NCBI RefSeq assembly: GCF_025154055.1
Contig: NZ_JAOALK010000002.1
Coordinates: forward strand, 17,237 to 81,236
Length of the DNA: 64,000 bases
Reading direction: 5' to 3'
Source of the DNA: Aquibacillus koreensis
GTDB taxonomy: Bacteria > Bacillota > Bacilli > Bacillales > Amphibacillaceae
Shown: in pieces, positions 25,551 to 34,989 of the stretch
Layout: every line of letters starts with the position of its first letter
Numbering within the stretch: the stretch's first letter is position 1
Program-made: the position numbers and the translations under genes
The notes under the pieces: generated by a model
Databases searched by the model: none
What the model saw: only the letters and a program-made list of their open reading frames with translations
What the model was told of the DNA's origin: nothing

Positions 25551-27485
25551 TTGTCAAAGTCATTACCGTTTACGATTTCTAAACAAGAGAACTTTTATGA
25601 TCGATTAGGAGACTATGTTGGGGACGTGTTCTACGATATTTTACCTGAGCAGGGGTATGAATTACGAGATGAGCAAATATACATGGCCTATCAAATTGAG
25701 AAAGCATTTAAGCATAATGGAATCAGTTTTGCTGAAGCAGGAGTGGGAACAGGGAAAACGTTCGTGTATTTATTGTATGCTATTTGTTATGCGAGATATA
25801 AAAGAAAACCAGCCATCATTTCCTGTGCAGATGAAACATTAATTGAGCAATTAGTGAAGAACAATGGAGATATTGAAAAGTTAGAAAAAGCACTAGGGCT
25901 ATCCATTGACGTAAGACTTGCGAAAGCTCGTGAACAATATGTATGTATGAAAAAATTAGATCCATTAGCAAATAGTACAACAGATGAGGACATACTGCAG
26001 GTACATGAGCAAATACCAGACTTCGTATTCGATCAAGGGACATCGATGCAATCGTATGAGCGATACGGTGATCGTAAAGAATATCCTTGGGTATCTAACG
26101 AAAAGTGGAAACAAATTGCTTGGGATCCTTTGCAACAATGTTCTACTTGTGATTGGCGCCACCGAAGTGGTCAAACATTATATCGAGATCATTATCGTCA
26201 TGCCACTGACTTGATTATTTGTTCCCATGATTTTTATATGGAACACATATGGACAAAAGAATCTCGGAAAAGAGAAGGGCAACTGCCACTTCTTCCTGAA
26301 GCTAGTTGTGTGGTTTTTGATGAAGGGCACTTATTAGAATTTTCAGCACAGAAGGGATTAACCTACCGATTCCATTCTCAAACATTACAAACCATTCTAA
26401 CGGGTTACATGAGTCAAGATGTTCGAGAAGAAACGTTGTATATCATCGAGGATATTCTGGCTATTCATGAAGATTGGTTTGATTATTTAGACGATGTTTC
26501 CGAATCGATTGTTGGATCGGATCGAAAAGAAGTTAAAAGGTCTACAACTATGATGAAGATGGTCAAAGAATTACAAGAAAAAGTAGATAAATTATTAGAG
26601 CAACTTGTTTTTGATGCAGAACTCTTTACCATTGATCCTTATCACATCAAGGTTATGGAGGAATATCTAGAATTTTATTCTTACGGTCTTTCGATCTTAC
26701 TTAGAGATAATCAAGGGATTTTCTGGTTAGAAGAAAACGATACAGACGTAACATTTGTCATCATGCCAAGATTGGTTGAAGACATACTAGCAGAAGAAGT
26801 GTTTTCGCAAAAAATCCCGTTTATCTTTTCTTCTGCAACATTATCGCAAGCTGGTGACTTCTCCTATATTGCTAAGAGTTTAGGGATCAATGAGTATGAC
26901 TCATTTAACGTCGCTTCACCTTTTGATTATGAAGAGCAAATGCGTGTTTATGGTCATTTGTATGAGGAAAAAAAGGAAGTGGATAAATGGAATGAGATAG
27001 GACAAGCCATTAGAAAAAATGGAGGTCAATCGTTGCTTCTCTTTACATCAGCTTATGAAATGGATCGTTTTAGGGAGTGGGCTCATCATCAGGAATGGGA
27101 TATTCCGTTTATTTATGAAGGAGATCGGGAAATCAGTGAATTGGTGAAACAGTTTCAACATGACATTTCTTCCGTACTTTGTTCCTATAATCTCTGGGAA
27201 GGTCTAGATGTACCAGGTAAGGCACTTACACAGGTTATCATTGCATCGCTACCTTTTCCTCCACATGATCCTGTCTTCCAAGCAAAGCGTAGTCATGTAT
27301 CCAACCCAACGGAGGATGTGGATCGTCCATATATGCTCTTACGCCTTAGACAAGGAATTGGCAGGCTAATTAGAAATAGCCAAGATTATGGCGCTATTCA
27401 TTTATGGATGACTGAAGAACAGAAAAAATCAGAGTTTACATCTATTAATCAGACTTTGCCGGTCGAATTAAGTTGGAAAGAGTAA
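25551..27485 (+). CDS. DinG/XPD-type ATP-dependent DNA helicase (YpvA-like)
   Basis: The 644-residue superfamily 2 helicase is probably a 5'-3' enzyme with an iron-sulfur cluster. Walker A is 'AEAGVGTGKTFVYLL', and the DEAH box is 'VVFDEGHLLEF'. Motif VI is 'RLRQGIGRLIRNSQDYG'. Four cysteines between motifs I and II ('YVCMKKL', 'CSTCDWRH', 'LIICSHDF') match the [4Fe-4S] domain of the XPD/DinG group. Length and pattern agree with YpvA of Bacillus subtilis. The start is TTG 25551 with AAAGGAG 8 bases upstream. It lacks the exonuclease domain of Gram-positive DinG. Confidence 0.88.
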   Translation: MSKSLPFTISKQENFYDRLGDYVGDVFYDILPEQGYELRDEQIYMAYQIEKAFKHNGISFAEAGVGTGKTFVYLLYAICYARYKRKPAIISCADETLIEQLVKNNGDIEKLEKALGLSIDVRLAKAREQYVCMKKLDPLANSTTDEDILQVHEQIPDFVFDQGTSMQSYERYGDRKEYPWVSNEKWKQIAWDPLQQCSTCDWRHRSGQTLYRDHYRHATDLIICSHDFYMEHIWTKESRKREGQLPLLPEASCVVFDEGHLLEFSAQKGLTYRFHSQTLQTILTGYMSQDVREETLYIIEDILAIHEDWFDYLDDVSESIVGSDRKEVKRSTTMMKMVKELQEKVDKLLEQLVFDAELFTIDPYHIKVMEEYLEFYSYGLSILLRDNQGIFWLEENDTDVTFVIMPRLVEDILAEEVFSQKIPFIFSSATLSQAGDFSYIAKSLGINEYDSFNVASPFDYEEQMRVYGHLYEEKKEVDKWNEIGQAIRKNGGQSLLLFTSAYEMDRFREWAHHQEWDIPFIYEGDREISELVKQFQHDISSVLCSYNLWEGLDVPGKALTQVIIASLPFPPHDPVFQAKRSHVSNPTEDVDRPYMLLRLRQGIGRLIRNSQDYGAIHLWMTEEQKKSEFTSINQTLPVELSWKE

Positions 27486-27492
27486 GAACAAG

Positions 27493-27530
27493 GAACAGAT
27501 AAACGATTTGTCGTTTATCTGTTTTTTTTA
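27493..27530 (+). terminator. Intrinsic terminator
   Basis: AACAGATAAACGA and its complement TCGTTTATCTGTT form a long stem around TTTG, followed by a T-run. Confidence 0.9.
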
Positions 27531-27665
27531 CTCTTATAAATGATTACCAAATGGATTATCGTCAAGTCCGGCTAGCAATGTTGAACGATGCCAAAATGTG
27601 ACTAGATTAAAGAATTATTCTTCCGGATAAGTTATTAGGGAACAACATTAGGGGGTGAAAGAAAC

Positions 27666-27836
27666 ATGCAAAGACAACGTGGAAATGTATTGCCGCTTCT
27701 TGCGTCTGTAGGTATAGGGGCAGCTGCATATTATGGTATTAAGCGAAAAGGTGTAAAGAATTTTGCTCAACAAATGGTACCGTTTGCTAACGCAATGGGT
27801 GGTCAAGGTCAACAAAACCAAAACCAAGGACAGTAA
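27666..27836 (+). CDS. Small DUF3918-like protein
   Basis: A 56-residue protein starts 'MQRQRGNVLPLLASVGIGAA', has one short hydrophobic segment with 'AAAYYGIKRK', and ends in a Gln/Asn/Gly-rich tail. The layout resembles the small YrzQ/DUF3918 proteins of Bacillus, whose function is unknown. GGGGGTGAAAG lies before the ATG and a terminator follows 15 bases after the stop. The tail is low-complexity. Confidence 0.6.
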   Translation: MQRQRGNVLPLLASVGIGAAAYYGIKRKGVKNFAQQMVPFANAMGGQGQQNQNQGQ

Positions 27837-27850
27837 CCTTAAGATATATC

Positions 27851-27883
27851 AGAAGAGGGCAAGCTTCGTACTTGTCCTCTTTT
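27851..27883 (+). terminator. Intrinsic terminator
   Basis: AGAAGAGGGCAAG pairs with CTTGTCCTCTTTT around TTCGTA. It follows the DUF3918-like gene. Confidence 0.85.
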
Positions 27884-27948
27884 ACAATAGAAAAATAAAA
27901 TTCCTTTTGTTATAATGAGACAAAATTGGACATTGAAGGGAGCTTGTT

Positions 27949-28995
27949 ATGGGGAAATATAATGGATACATAGGTACCTATACGAAAGAGGAAAGTAAAG
28001 GGGTATATCGTTTTATACTGGATACGAAGAAAGGTGAGATTACTGATGTAGAACTTGCTGCAGAATTAAGCAATCCTACATATGTGACTATCAGTAGTGA
28101 TAATAAAAACTTATATGCAGTTGCAAAAGAGTCTGATAATGGTGGTGTGACCGCTTTTTCCATACAAGAAGAGACAGGTGAGTTAACAGTTTTGAATAGC
28201 TTAGCTTCGCCAGGATCTCCGCCTTGCCATGTTAGTGTTAATGAAACAAAAACGAATGTTGTAACGGCTAATTATCATACAACAAAAGTGGAATCTTATC
28301 TAACAAATAAAGATGGTTCTTTAAAGACTGAAGCGGCGTCTGTAGAGCATGAAGGAAATGGTCCTCATGATCGTCAAGAAAAACCACACATGCATTTTGC
28401 TGGGTTTACACCGGATCAAAAATATGTGATTGCCATCGACTTAGGCAGTGATCGTGTTCATACTTATGCAGTTGAACAAGGTGAGTTATCTAAAGTACAT
28501 ACATTGAAAACGAAACCGGGAAGTGGTCCAAGGCATATTACATTCCATCCCAATGGTCATTTCGCTTATGTTATGACTGAGCTAAGTTCAGAAGTACTGG
28601 TACTTCAATATAATGCAGAAGAAGGTAGTCTTACCGAACTTCAGTCCATACCAACTATTCCGGAGGACTTTAACGAAACAAACGATGGAAGTGCTGTTCA
28701 CATTACTGCAGATGGAAAATTCATCTATGCTGGAAACAGAGGTCATAATAGTATTGCAGTGTTTGAAGTTGAAAAACAAACAGGGAAACTTAGTTTTGTG
28801 GAGTGGACATCAACAGAGGGAAACTGGCCTCGTGATTTTGTATTAGATCCTACAGAAAAATTTCTTGTTGCATCCAATCAGAAATCAAACACAATTGTAT
28901 TATTTGATAGAAACGAGTCGTCAGGTAAGTTAACGTTAAGGCAAGCAAATATTAAAGTTCCAGAGCCTGTATGTGTTAAATTTCTGCATGCGTAA
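27949..28995 (+). CDS. pgl: 6-phosphogluconolactonase (seven-bladed lactonase family)
   Basis: The 348-residue cytosolic beta-propeller hydrolyses 6-phosphogluconolactone in the oxidative pentose phosphate pathway. It starts 'YNGYIGTYTKEESKGVYRFI' and contains 'HVSVNETKTNVVTANYHTTK', 'DLGSDRVHTYAV', 'GPRHITFHPNGHFAYVMTEL' and 'GNWPRDFVLDPTEKFLVASN', the family repeat pattern. It matches the YkgB type, not the NagB-like one. GAAGGGAG precedes the ATG. It is monocistronic. Confidence 0.9.
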   Translation: MGKYNGYIGTYTKEESKGVYRFILDTKKGEITDVELAAELSNPTYVTISSDNKNLYAVAKESDNGGVTAFSIQEETGELTVLNSLASPGSPPCHVSVNETKTNVVTANYHTTKVESYLTNKDGSLKTEAASVEHEGNGPHDRQEKPHMHFAGFTPDQKYVIAIDLGSDRVHTYAVEQGELSKVHTLKTKPGSGPRHITFHPNGHFAYVMTELSSEVLVLQYNAEEGSLTELQSIPTIPEDFNETNDGSAVHITADGKFIYAGNRGHNSIAVFEVEKQTGKLSFVEWTSTEGNWPRDFVLDPTEKFLVASNQKSNTIVLFDRNESSGKLTLRQANIKVPEPVCVKFLHA

Positions 28996-29000
28996 GTGGA

Positions 29001-29040
29001 AGCGGATGAACATCTTAATTGCTGTTCATCCACTTTTTAT
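29001..29040 (+). terminator. Intrinsic terminator
   Basis: GCGGATGAACA pairs with TGTTCATCCAC, followed by a T-run, just after pgl. Confidence 0.75.
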
Positions 29041-29118
29041 TTGAAGAGTTTTTATGTCATAGAAGTAAATTTTTTGTTATGATACAAATAAATTGTGATT
29101 AGGATGAGGAGGAGCATG

Positions 29119-29709
29119 ATGACTATAATTGGTTTCGTACGTCATGGAGTTACTGATTGGAATCTACAAAGAAGAGCACAGGGGCAAACGGATATACCTT
29201 TAAATGATGAGGGGAAAGCACAAGCACAACGGTTAGCAGCAAGGCTTGTGCGAGAGGAATGGGATCTAGTAGTCTCTAGTGACCTATCAAGGGCGTTTGA
29301 CACGGCTAAAGTAGTTGCAGAAAAGTTAGATATTCCTTTGTATCAAGACACGAGATTACGTGAAATATCTTTTGGTAAACTAGAAGGACTAACAAAAGAA
29401 GCAAGAGATGAAAAGTGGGGCCCGAACTGGCGTGGCTTGGATCTAGGAATTGAACCCCATACCTCAGTGCAAGAAAGAAGTTATGCATGTGTGAAAGAAT
29501 ATAGCTCTCGATTTCCTGATCAAAACGTCCTTTTTGTTAGTCATGGAGCCACTTTAAATCAAATTATAAAAATCTTATTAAAAAATGACAGCTTTGATCA
29601 AGGTTTTGGGAACACAGCAGTTTCGACATTTATTGTGGAGGAAAATGATAACTGGTCATGTACATTGTTAAATTGCACAAAACACTTAACAGAAGAAATA
29701 GCAAAATAA
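29119..29709 (+). CDS. Histidine phosphatase family protein
   Basis: The 196-residue phosphoglycerate mutase-like phosphatase has the nucleophile motif 'FVRHGVTDWN', then 'ISFGKLEGLT' and the second histidine in 'LFVSHGATLNQI'. It is close to YhfR/PhoE-like broad-specificity phosphatases. ATG 29119 is best spaced from the GAGGAGGAG site; 29116 and an upstream GTG 29095 are in frame. Confidence 0.85.
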   Translation: MTIIGFVRHGVTDWNLQRRAQGQTDIPLNDEGKAQAQRLAARLVREEWDLVVSSDLSRAFDTAKVVAEKLDIPLYQDTRLREISFGKLEGLTKEARDEKWGPNWRGLDLGIEPHTSVQERSYACVKEYSSRFPDQNVLFVSHGATLNQIIKILLKNDSFDQGFGNTAVSTFIVEENDNWSCTLLNCTKHLTEEIAK

Positions 29710-29869
29710 TAAACTTCGCCTAGATTTTTTTGATGTAGGTATATGCCTATACAAAATTAAACATCTTCCATAGTATAGATATTGAACAACTTAAAAAGAA
29801 GAAAAACTGCGAAAGCAGAACATCACACGCAGAAAATTGATCTTGAATTTTCAAGGAGGTGTTGATGAA

Positions 29870-29944
29870 ATGCACAACAGTTTTGCGTTAATTGTCGTGT
29901 TATTCATCCTATTAATTATTATCGGAACTTCTTACGTTGTCTAA
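29870..29944 (+). CDS. YjcZ-family sporulation peptide
   Basis: A 24-residue peptide, 'MHNSFALIVVLFILLIIIGT' plus 'SYVV', is a single membrane segment with the 'FALIVVLFILLIIIG' signature of the YjcZ/SscA family, small proteins of spores and forespores. AAGGAGGTG stands 10 bases upstream and a terminator 16 bases downstream. It is normally missed by gene callers. Confidence 0.85.
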   Translation: MHNSFALIVVLFILLIIIGTSYVV

Positions 29945-29960
29945 TTTTATATATATTATT

Positions 29961-29992
29961 AAAAGAGGTCACAGGTACTGTGGCCTCTTTTA
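29961..29992 (+). terminator. Intrinsic terminator
   Basis: AAAAGAGGTCACAG pairs with CTGTGGCCTCTTTT around GTA, after the YjcZ-family gene. Confidence 0.9.
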
Positions 29993-30358
29993 ATTCCGCA
30001 TTCTACATTAAGAATTGCTAAAAAGTCTTCTGATGTAGTTGGGAAATTTAAGTGTACCAAGTATAAGAAAAAGGGGCATTGGTAATCGCTTTTGAGACCA
30101 ACACATCATCAAAAGACGAGCGATTCGGATTTCTAAAACATATGACTTAAGAAGCATTATAAATAAGTATTTACATAGATACACTTGTCAATTTTTACAT
30201 TTAGTAGGATAATTGACCTAATATCAGATGTAAATCTATCAATAACTGTTTATGAGTGTTGTGAATTATTTAGCATTACTCGTATTCACATGTGCCTGGT
30301 ATAAAACAATGGCGATATACAATAGATGGAAGCGCTTAGTCATTAGGAGTTGATTCAT
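29993..30358. other. Intergenic region without recognised feature
   Basis: About 365 bases hold no convincing frame, hairpin or repeat. The last 100 bases should include the promoter of the diguanylate cyclase gene. Confidence 0.5.
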
Positions 30359-31381
30359 GTGTCAGGGGAATATAATAAATTTCAAAAATTAAAGAGAACG
30401 CTATTTTTGTGGGTATTACCAATCATAATACTGGCCTTAATCTCTAGAATTTTGATGATAGAAAAAAACGATCTATTTAATCTTTATATGATCCCCATCC
30501 TTATTGTTGTTTTTACTCTTTCATGGGTTTTACTTCTTATTAGAAAAGGATTTAAAGCCATTGAAATCATTAACATAGCAATAATTAGCATATTTTTTAT
30601 GTTAAAGTCGTATGAAGTTATTTATTTTGATATGGTTGTACATGATCAAACTTCGTCGGGCCGTTCTACATATTGGACACCACTGATTTTTGTTCTTGTT
30701 TTTGTTACTTTAAAAGGGAAAAAAGGAATTATGTATTCATTGTTCCTTTGGACAATTCCAACAACCATTGCTATCTTTTACTGGAGTGAGTTACTCCCGG
30801 ATACGAAAGAAACACTTATACAATACTTGTTGTCTTGTATTGTGTATATAATATTCTTATTTTTTGCCCGTCACATAATTATTGCTTATACAGAGACAGA
30901 AATGTTAGAAAAGCTTGCGTTTCAGGATTCCTTGACTAATATCGCAAACAGAAGAAAAGTTTATCAATGGCTAGAAGAAACATTTGAAAAAAATAAAACG
31001 ATTTCAGTTATATTTTTTGATTTAGATCGCTTTAAAAAGATTAATGATGAACTTGGACATGTAGTTGGTGATAAAGTTTTACTTGAGCTAACGTCGTTGG
31101 TCAAGAATTACTTGGGGCATAAGGATAATTTTGGTCGTTGGGGCGGAGAAGAATTTATAATTATTTCAGACCATGATAAAAAGAAAGCAAGAGTGTTAGC
31201 TGAACAATTAAGAATGTCTATTGCCAATCATCATTTTTCAGAAGTTGGTCAAGTGACGTCGAGCTTTGGTGTTGAGATTTCACAAAAAGGAGACACTGCC
31301 GAAACGTTGATGAAACGTGTAGATCAGGCGTTGTATATGGCAAAACAAGAGGGGCGTAATCAAGTGAAAAGCATGCCATGA
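30359..31381 (+). CDS. Membrane diguanylate cyclase (GGDEF)
   Basis: The 340-residue protein has about six membrane helices in residues 15-175 and a C-terminal GGDEF domain ('DSLTNIANRRKVYQWLEETF', 'VIFFDLDRFKKINDELGHVV'). The active site reads 'GGEEF' (about residue 262), so synthesis of cyclic di-GMP is expected. The position of the inhibitory RxxD motif, five residues before it, reads 'GHKD', so product inhibition is probably lost. GTG 30359 has AGGAG 9 bases upstream; a TTG at 30350 touches that site. There is no EAL domain. The sensing domain family was not recognised. Confidence 0.85.
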   Translation: MSGEYNKFQKLKRTLFLWVLPIIILALISRILMIEKNDLFNLYMIPILIVVFTLSWVLLLIRKGFKAIEIINIAIISIFFMLKSYEVIYFDMVVHDQTSSGRSTYWTPLIFVLVFVTLKGKKGIMYSLFLWTIPTTIAIFYWSELLPDTKETLIQYLLSCIVYIIFLFFARHIIIAYTETEMLEKLAFQDSLTNIANRRKVYQWLEETFEKNKTISVIFFDLDRFKKINDELGHVVGDKVLLELTSLVKNYLGHKDNFGRWGGEEFIIISDHDKKKARVLAEQLRMSIANHHFSEVGQVTSSFGVEISQKGDTAETLMKRVDQALYMAKQEGRNQVKSMP

Positions 31382-31525
31382 GTTTGCTGGCTTCCGCAAT
31401 CATCAATGAGATAAAGTAGAGATGTAGAATAAAGCTTGCTTATGCAAACCAACGCAAGAAATATTACGATATAATAATGAACAATTAAAAATTGTGGGAA
31501 TAAGTATAATATTTCATGAAAAAGT

Positions 31526-31558
31526 AAGCCCTCTATCGAGCGAAGATAGAGGGCTTTC
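31526..31558. terminator. Bidirectional intrinsic terminator
   Basis: AAGCCCTCTATC pairs with GATAGAGGGCTT. It lies between the convergent cyclase gene and htpG. Confidence 0.85.
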
Positions 31559-31562
31559 ACTA

Positions 31563-33443
31563 TTAGATCATAATTTTGCACATATCGTTGGTGAATTCAA
31601 CAGGATCTTTAATAGGTAATCCTTCAATGAGTAAAGCTTGGTTGTATAGCAGGTTTGTATAGATATCGAGCTTGCTTTTATCCGTTTCAAAAGCTTGTTT
31701 TAATGATTGGAATACCTCATGGTTTGTATTGATTTCTAAAATCTTCTCTGCTTGAATATTTTGGTTATCAGGCATTGATTTTAGAATTTTTTCCATTTCT
31801 ATGGAGACTTCCCCATCGGTAGACAAGCAAACTGGGTGACGTTTTAATCTAGTTGAAACCTTTATGTCTTTCACTTGACCTTTCAGAACGTCTTTCATGT
31901 ACATAAACATGGCTTCATTATTCTTTTGTTCTGTTTCAGCTTGATTTTGTTCTGCTTCTTCTTCGATACCTAAATCCCCACTAGCTACGGATTTAAATTC
32001 CTTATCATTGTAATTCATTAACATTTTAATCGCAAACTCATCAACTTCATCAGTGAAGTATAGAATTTCGTAACCTTTATCAGTAAGCCTTTCTGTTTGT
32101 GGAAGCTTTTCGATTCGTTCATTACTCTCACCTGAAGCGTAATAAATGTACTTTTGCTCTTCTGGCATTCTTGAGACATATTCATCTATTGTAACTAACT
32201 TTTTCTCAGTTGAAGAATAGAACATTAATAAATCTTGCAATAGATCTTTGTTACTACCAAAGTCGCTATAAACACCGTATTTTAATTGTCTGCCAAAGGC
32301 GTTATAGAACTTCTCATATTTTTCACGATCATCCTTTAACAGGCTTAATAACTGACTTTTGATTTTCTTTTTAATATTTTTGGCGATGAGTTTCAATTGG
32401 CGATCATGTTGCAACATTTCACGAGATATGTTCAGTGAAAGGTCTTCTGAATCCACCATCCCTTTGACAAAACTAAAGTAGTCCGGGACTAAATCCGCGC
32501 ATTTTTCCATGATTAGAACACCATTAGAATATAGCTCTAAACCTTTTTCGAATTCCTTAGAGTAATAGTCATATGGCATTTGTTCCGGAATATACAAGAT
32601 GGATTGGTAGCGAACAGCACCATCTACACTAATGTGAATATGCTTTAATGGTTTATCGAAGCCATAATGTTTTTCTTTATAAAAATTCTCATAGTCTTCA
32701 TCCGTTAATTCACTCTTGTTTTTTCTCCAGATTGGGACCATGCTATTCACAACTTGCTCTTCTGTTACTTCTTCATACTCGTTCTCGGTACCCTCTTTAT
32801 GTTTTTGTTCTGTAATATCCATCTTTACTGGGTATCGTATAAAATCTGAGTACTTTTTAATGATGGAAGACAGGCGATGTTCTTCAAGGTATTCGTCATA
32901 TGTTTCTTCTTCTGTATTTTCTTTTACTTTAATGATGATATCTGTACCAACATGATCTTTTTCACATGTTTTAATCGTATAGCCATCTGCTCCCTTAGAC
33001 TCCCATTTAAATGCTTCGTCACTGCCCAACGCTTTTGTAATAACAGTGACCACATCAGCCACCATAAATGCAGAGTAAAAACCAACACCAAATTGACCAA
33101 TGATTTCTTGCCCATCTTTCATTTCATTTTCAGACTTAAATGCAAGTGAACCACTCTTCGCAATGATTCCAAGGTTATTTTCGAGTTCTTCTTTTGTCAT
33201 ACCGATTCCTGTATCGGAAATCGTTAATGTTCGGTTTTCTTTATCTGCAGTAACTTTTATGTAGTACTGATCTTGCTGGAACGTTAACGATTCATCGGTT
33301 AACGCTTTATAATAGATCTTATCAATCGCGTCACTCGCATTTGAAATTAACTCTCGTAAAAAGATTTCCTTCTGGGAATAAATAGAGTTAATCATCATTT
33401 CTAATAGTCGTTTGGATTCTGCTTTAAACTGTCTTTTTGCCAT
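31563..33443 (-). CDS. htpG: Molecular chaperone HtpG (Hsp90)
   Basis: The 626-residue cytosolic Hsp90 has the GHKL ATPase motifs '[18 protein letters not shown]', '[20 protein letters not shown]' and '[16 protein letters not shown]', the middle domain with '[20 protein letters not shown]', and a C-terminal dimerisation domain with '[20 protein letters not shown]'. Length equals that of Bacillus subtilis HtpG. It is monocistronic. A sigma-A promoter followed by a CIRCE operator lies upstream, so HrcA control is expected; in Bacillus subtilis htpG is not HrcA-regulated. Confidence 0.95.
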   Translation of the reverse strand: MAKRQFKAESKRLLEMMINSIYSQKEIFLRELISNASDAIDKIYYKALTDESLTFQQDQYYIKVTADKENRTLTISDTGIGMTKEELENNLGIIAKSGSLAFKSENEMKDGQEIIGQFGVGFYSAFMVADVVTVITKALGSDEAFKWESKGADGYTIKTCEKDHVGTDIIIKVKENTEEETYDEYLEEHRLSSIIKKYSDFIRYPVKMDITEQKHKEGTENEYEEVTEEQVVNSMVPIWRKNKSELTDEDYENFYKEKHYGFDKPLKHIHISVDGAVRYQSILYIPEQMPYDYYSKEFEKGLELYSNGVLIMEKCADLVPDYFSFVKGMVDSEDLSLNISREMLQHDRQLKLIAKNIKKKIKSQLLSLLKDDREKYEKFYNAFGRQLKYGVYSDFGSNKDLLQDLLMFYSSTEKKLVTIDEYVSRMPEEQKYIYYASGESNERIEKLPQTERLTDKGYEILYFTDEVDEFAIKMLMNYNDKEFKSVASGDLGIEEEAEQNQAETEQKNNEAMFMYMKDVLKGQVKDIKVSTRLKRHPVCLSTDGEVSIEMEKILKSMPDNQNIQAEKILEINTNHEVFQSLKQAFETDKSKLDIYTNLLYNQALLIEGLPIKDPVEFTNDMCKIMI

Positions 33444-33492
33444 ATTAATTTCTCCCTTCTTATGGTATGCGTATGATAGAAATATAAATAGT

Positions 33493-33519
33493 TTAGCACT
33501 TCGACTCTTTGAGTGCTAA
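33493..33519. promoter_or_regulatory. CIRCE operator (HrcA binding site)
   Basis: TTAGCACTT, nine bases, then GAGTGCTAA. This is the CIRCE consensus TTAGCACTC-N9-GAGTGCTAA with one change. It lies just downstream of the -10 box of the htpG promoter and 50 bases before the start codon. Confidence 0.9.
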
Positions 33520-33527
33520 CTATTATT

Positions 33528-33557
33528 TTAATATCATAGGAAAGGAGGATCTGTCAA
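33528..33557 (-). promoter_or_regulatory. Sigma-A promoter of htpG
   Basis: On the minus strand: TTGACA (33557-33552), an 18-base spacer, TATTAA (33533-33528). Transcription would start at the edge of the CIRCE element, as in hrcA and groE promoters. Confidence 0.7.
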
Positions 33558-33704
33558 TATCTTTGGATAGGTAAGGTGTAACAAAATCGGTTGGTAAGAA
33601 GAATATTATTGACTTGTAAGGCTTTTCATCATTTACAATAAGAATAACAATTGCTTTTTGAGTTGAAAATGAGTTCAATACAATAAAAGAAAGTAGGCGG
33701 ATGA

Positions 33705-34484
33705 ATGACCGAGCGAAGTATAATTTTCTTTGATATTGACGGCACATTACTTAACCACGAGAAGGAATTACCTGAGATTTCGAAAAAGGCAATCTTTCAA
33801 CTGAAAGACAAGGGGCATGAGGTTGCAATTGCAACTGGGAGAGCGCCTTTTATGTTTGAAGAGCTAAGAGAGGAACTAGATATACAAACATTTGTAAGCT
33901 ATAACGGACAATACGTTGTTGTAAATGGTGAAGTGGTTTACAGAAACCCGATGGATATTGGATCGCTCGAACAGCTTACGAAAGAAGCTCTACAGAATGA
34001 GCATCCAGTCGTATTTATGGATCATGAAGATATGAAAGCCAATGTACCTGAGCATACTTACATACAAGAAAGCTTTGCTACACTAAAGATAAAACAATTT
34101 CCCACACATGACCCGCTCTATTATAAGGGTCGAGATCTGTATCAGACTTTAATTTTCTGTGCAGAAGGTGAAGAAGATATTTATAAAGCTACATATCATG
34201 CATTTGATTTCATTAGATGGCATCCATTTTCCGTAGATATCCTCCCTAAAGGTGGTTCAAAAGCTATTGGCATTGAGAAGGTAGTAGAAAGGTTTGGGTT
34301 TGCTAAACAAAACCAATATGCCTTCGGTGATGGTCTTAACGATATTGAAATGTTATCTACCATTGAAAACAGTGTGGCGATGGGGAATGCAGAGGATACA
34401 GTAAAAGCTTCTGCTAAATACGTAACTAAATCGGTTGAAGATAACGGTATTGTTTATGGATTACAGATGGTTGGCCTGTTATAA
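33705..34484 (+). CDS. Cof-type HAD hydrolase (HAD-IIB)
   Basis: The 259-residue phosphatase has motif I 'FFDIDGTLLN', motif II 'AIATGRAPF', a large C2 cap, motif III lysine in 'LPKGGSKAIGIEKVV' and motif IV 'AFGDGLNDIEMLSTI'. It resembles the YkrA/Cof group that acts on sugar phosphates and related compounds. It is divergent from htpG and does not appear to share its regulation. Confidence 0.85.
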   Translation: MTERSIIFFDIDGTLLNHEKELPEISKKAIFQLKDKGHEVAIATGRAPFMFEELREELDIQTFVSYNGQYVVVNGEVVYRNPMDIGSLEQLTKEALQNEHPVVFMDHEDMKANVPEHTYIQESFATLKIKQFPTHDPLYYKGRDLYQTLIFCAEGEEDIYKATYHAFDFIRWHPFSVDILPKGGSKAIGIEKVVERFGFAKQNQYAFGDGLNDIEMLSTIENSVAMGNAEDTVKASAKYVTKSVEDNGIVYGLQMVGLL

Positions 34485-34616
34485 TACCTTAGAATTTAGA
34501 ACAAAGAGAGCATGTCTCTTTTGTAGCTCTATTCCTGCGATTTTTTTCTGTATAGATCTGTATTGATATAAAATCCGTATTAACTTTCTCAGTCAGGAAA
34601 TCGATAGAGATTTTGG

Positions 34617-34794
34617 CGGCTATGAGATCCGTTATTTGGCTAAAATCTAAGGATATATGATTTAAGCGGTCACCAGAGCCCTTATTTGTCCAAATTCCAT
34701 CAAGATCGTTGGCAATTTGTTAAAAATAACTTATTGTAATAGCCACTCAGTTAAAAATACAGTCAAAAAAGACAAATAAGGTCCCTCACAGATG
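34617..34794 (-). repeat. MITE-like element, copy 2
   Basis: A 178-bp block is homologous, in inverted orientation, to 3870-4045. The terminal repeat at the low end is CGGCTATGAGATCCGTTATT; the other end, inverted, reads CATCTGTGAGGGACCTTATT. The internal AAATAAGGGCTCTGG unit (34660-34687, inverted) and the CTGAGTGGCTA segment are shared. No reading frame is present. The remainder of the gap 34485-34989 shows only a probable promoter region for the helicase gene. Confidence 0.65.
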
Positions 34795-34989
34795 AAAAAC
34801 ATCTCGTGGGTAATAAGTTTTACAGTATAAGGTAAAACTATTATAAATTATGAGCGTATGTCTGGGGAAGAAATAAAATAATGATAATTTAGATGGAAAG
34901 AGTGAAGAAAATTAACGCTACTTCGTGCATTAATGGTACGATGATAGATGTTGTGATTTAGTTCGTTTTATAAAAAGGAGAAATATCAT

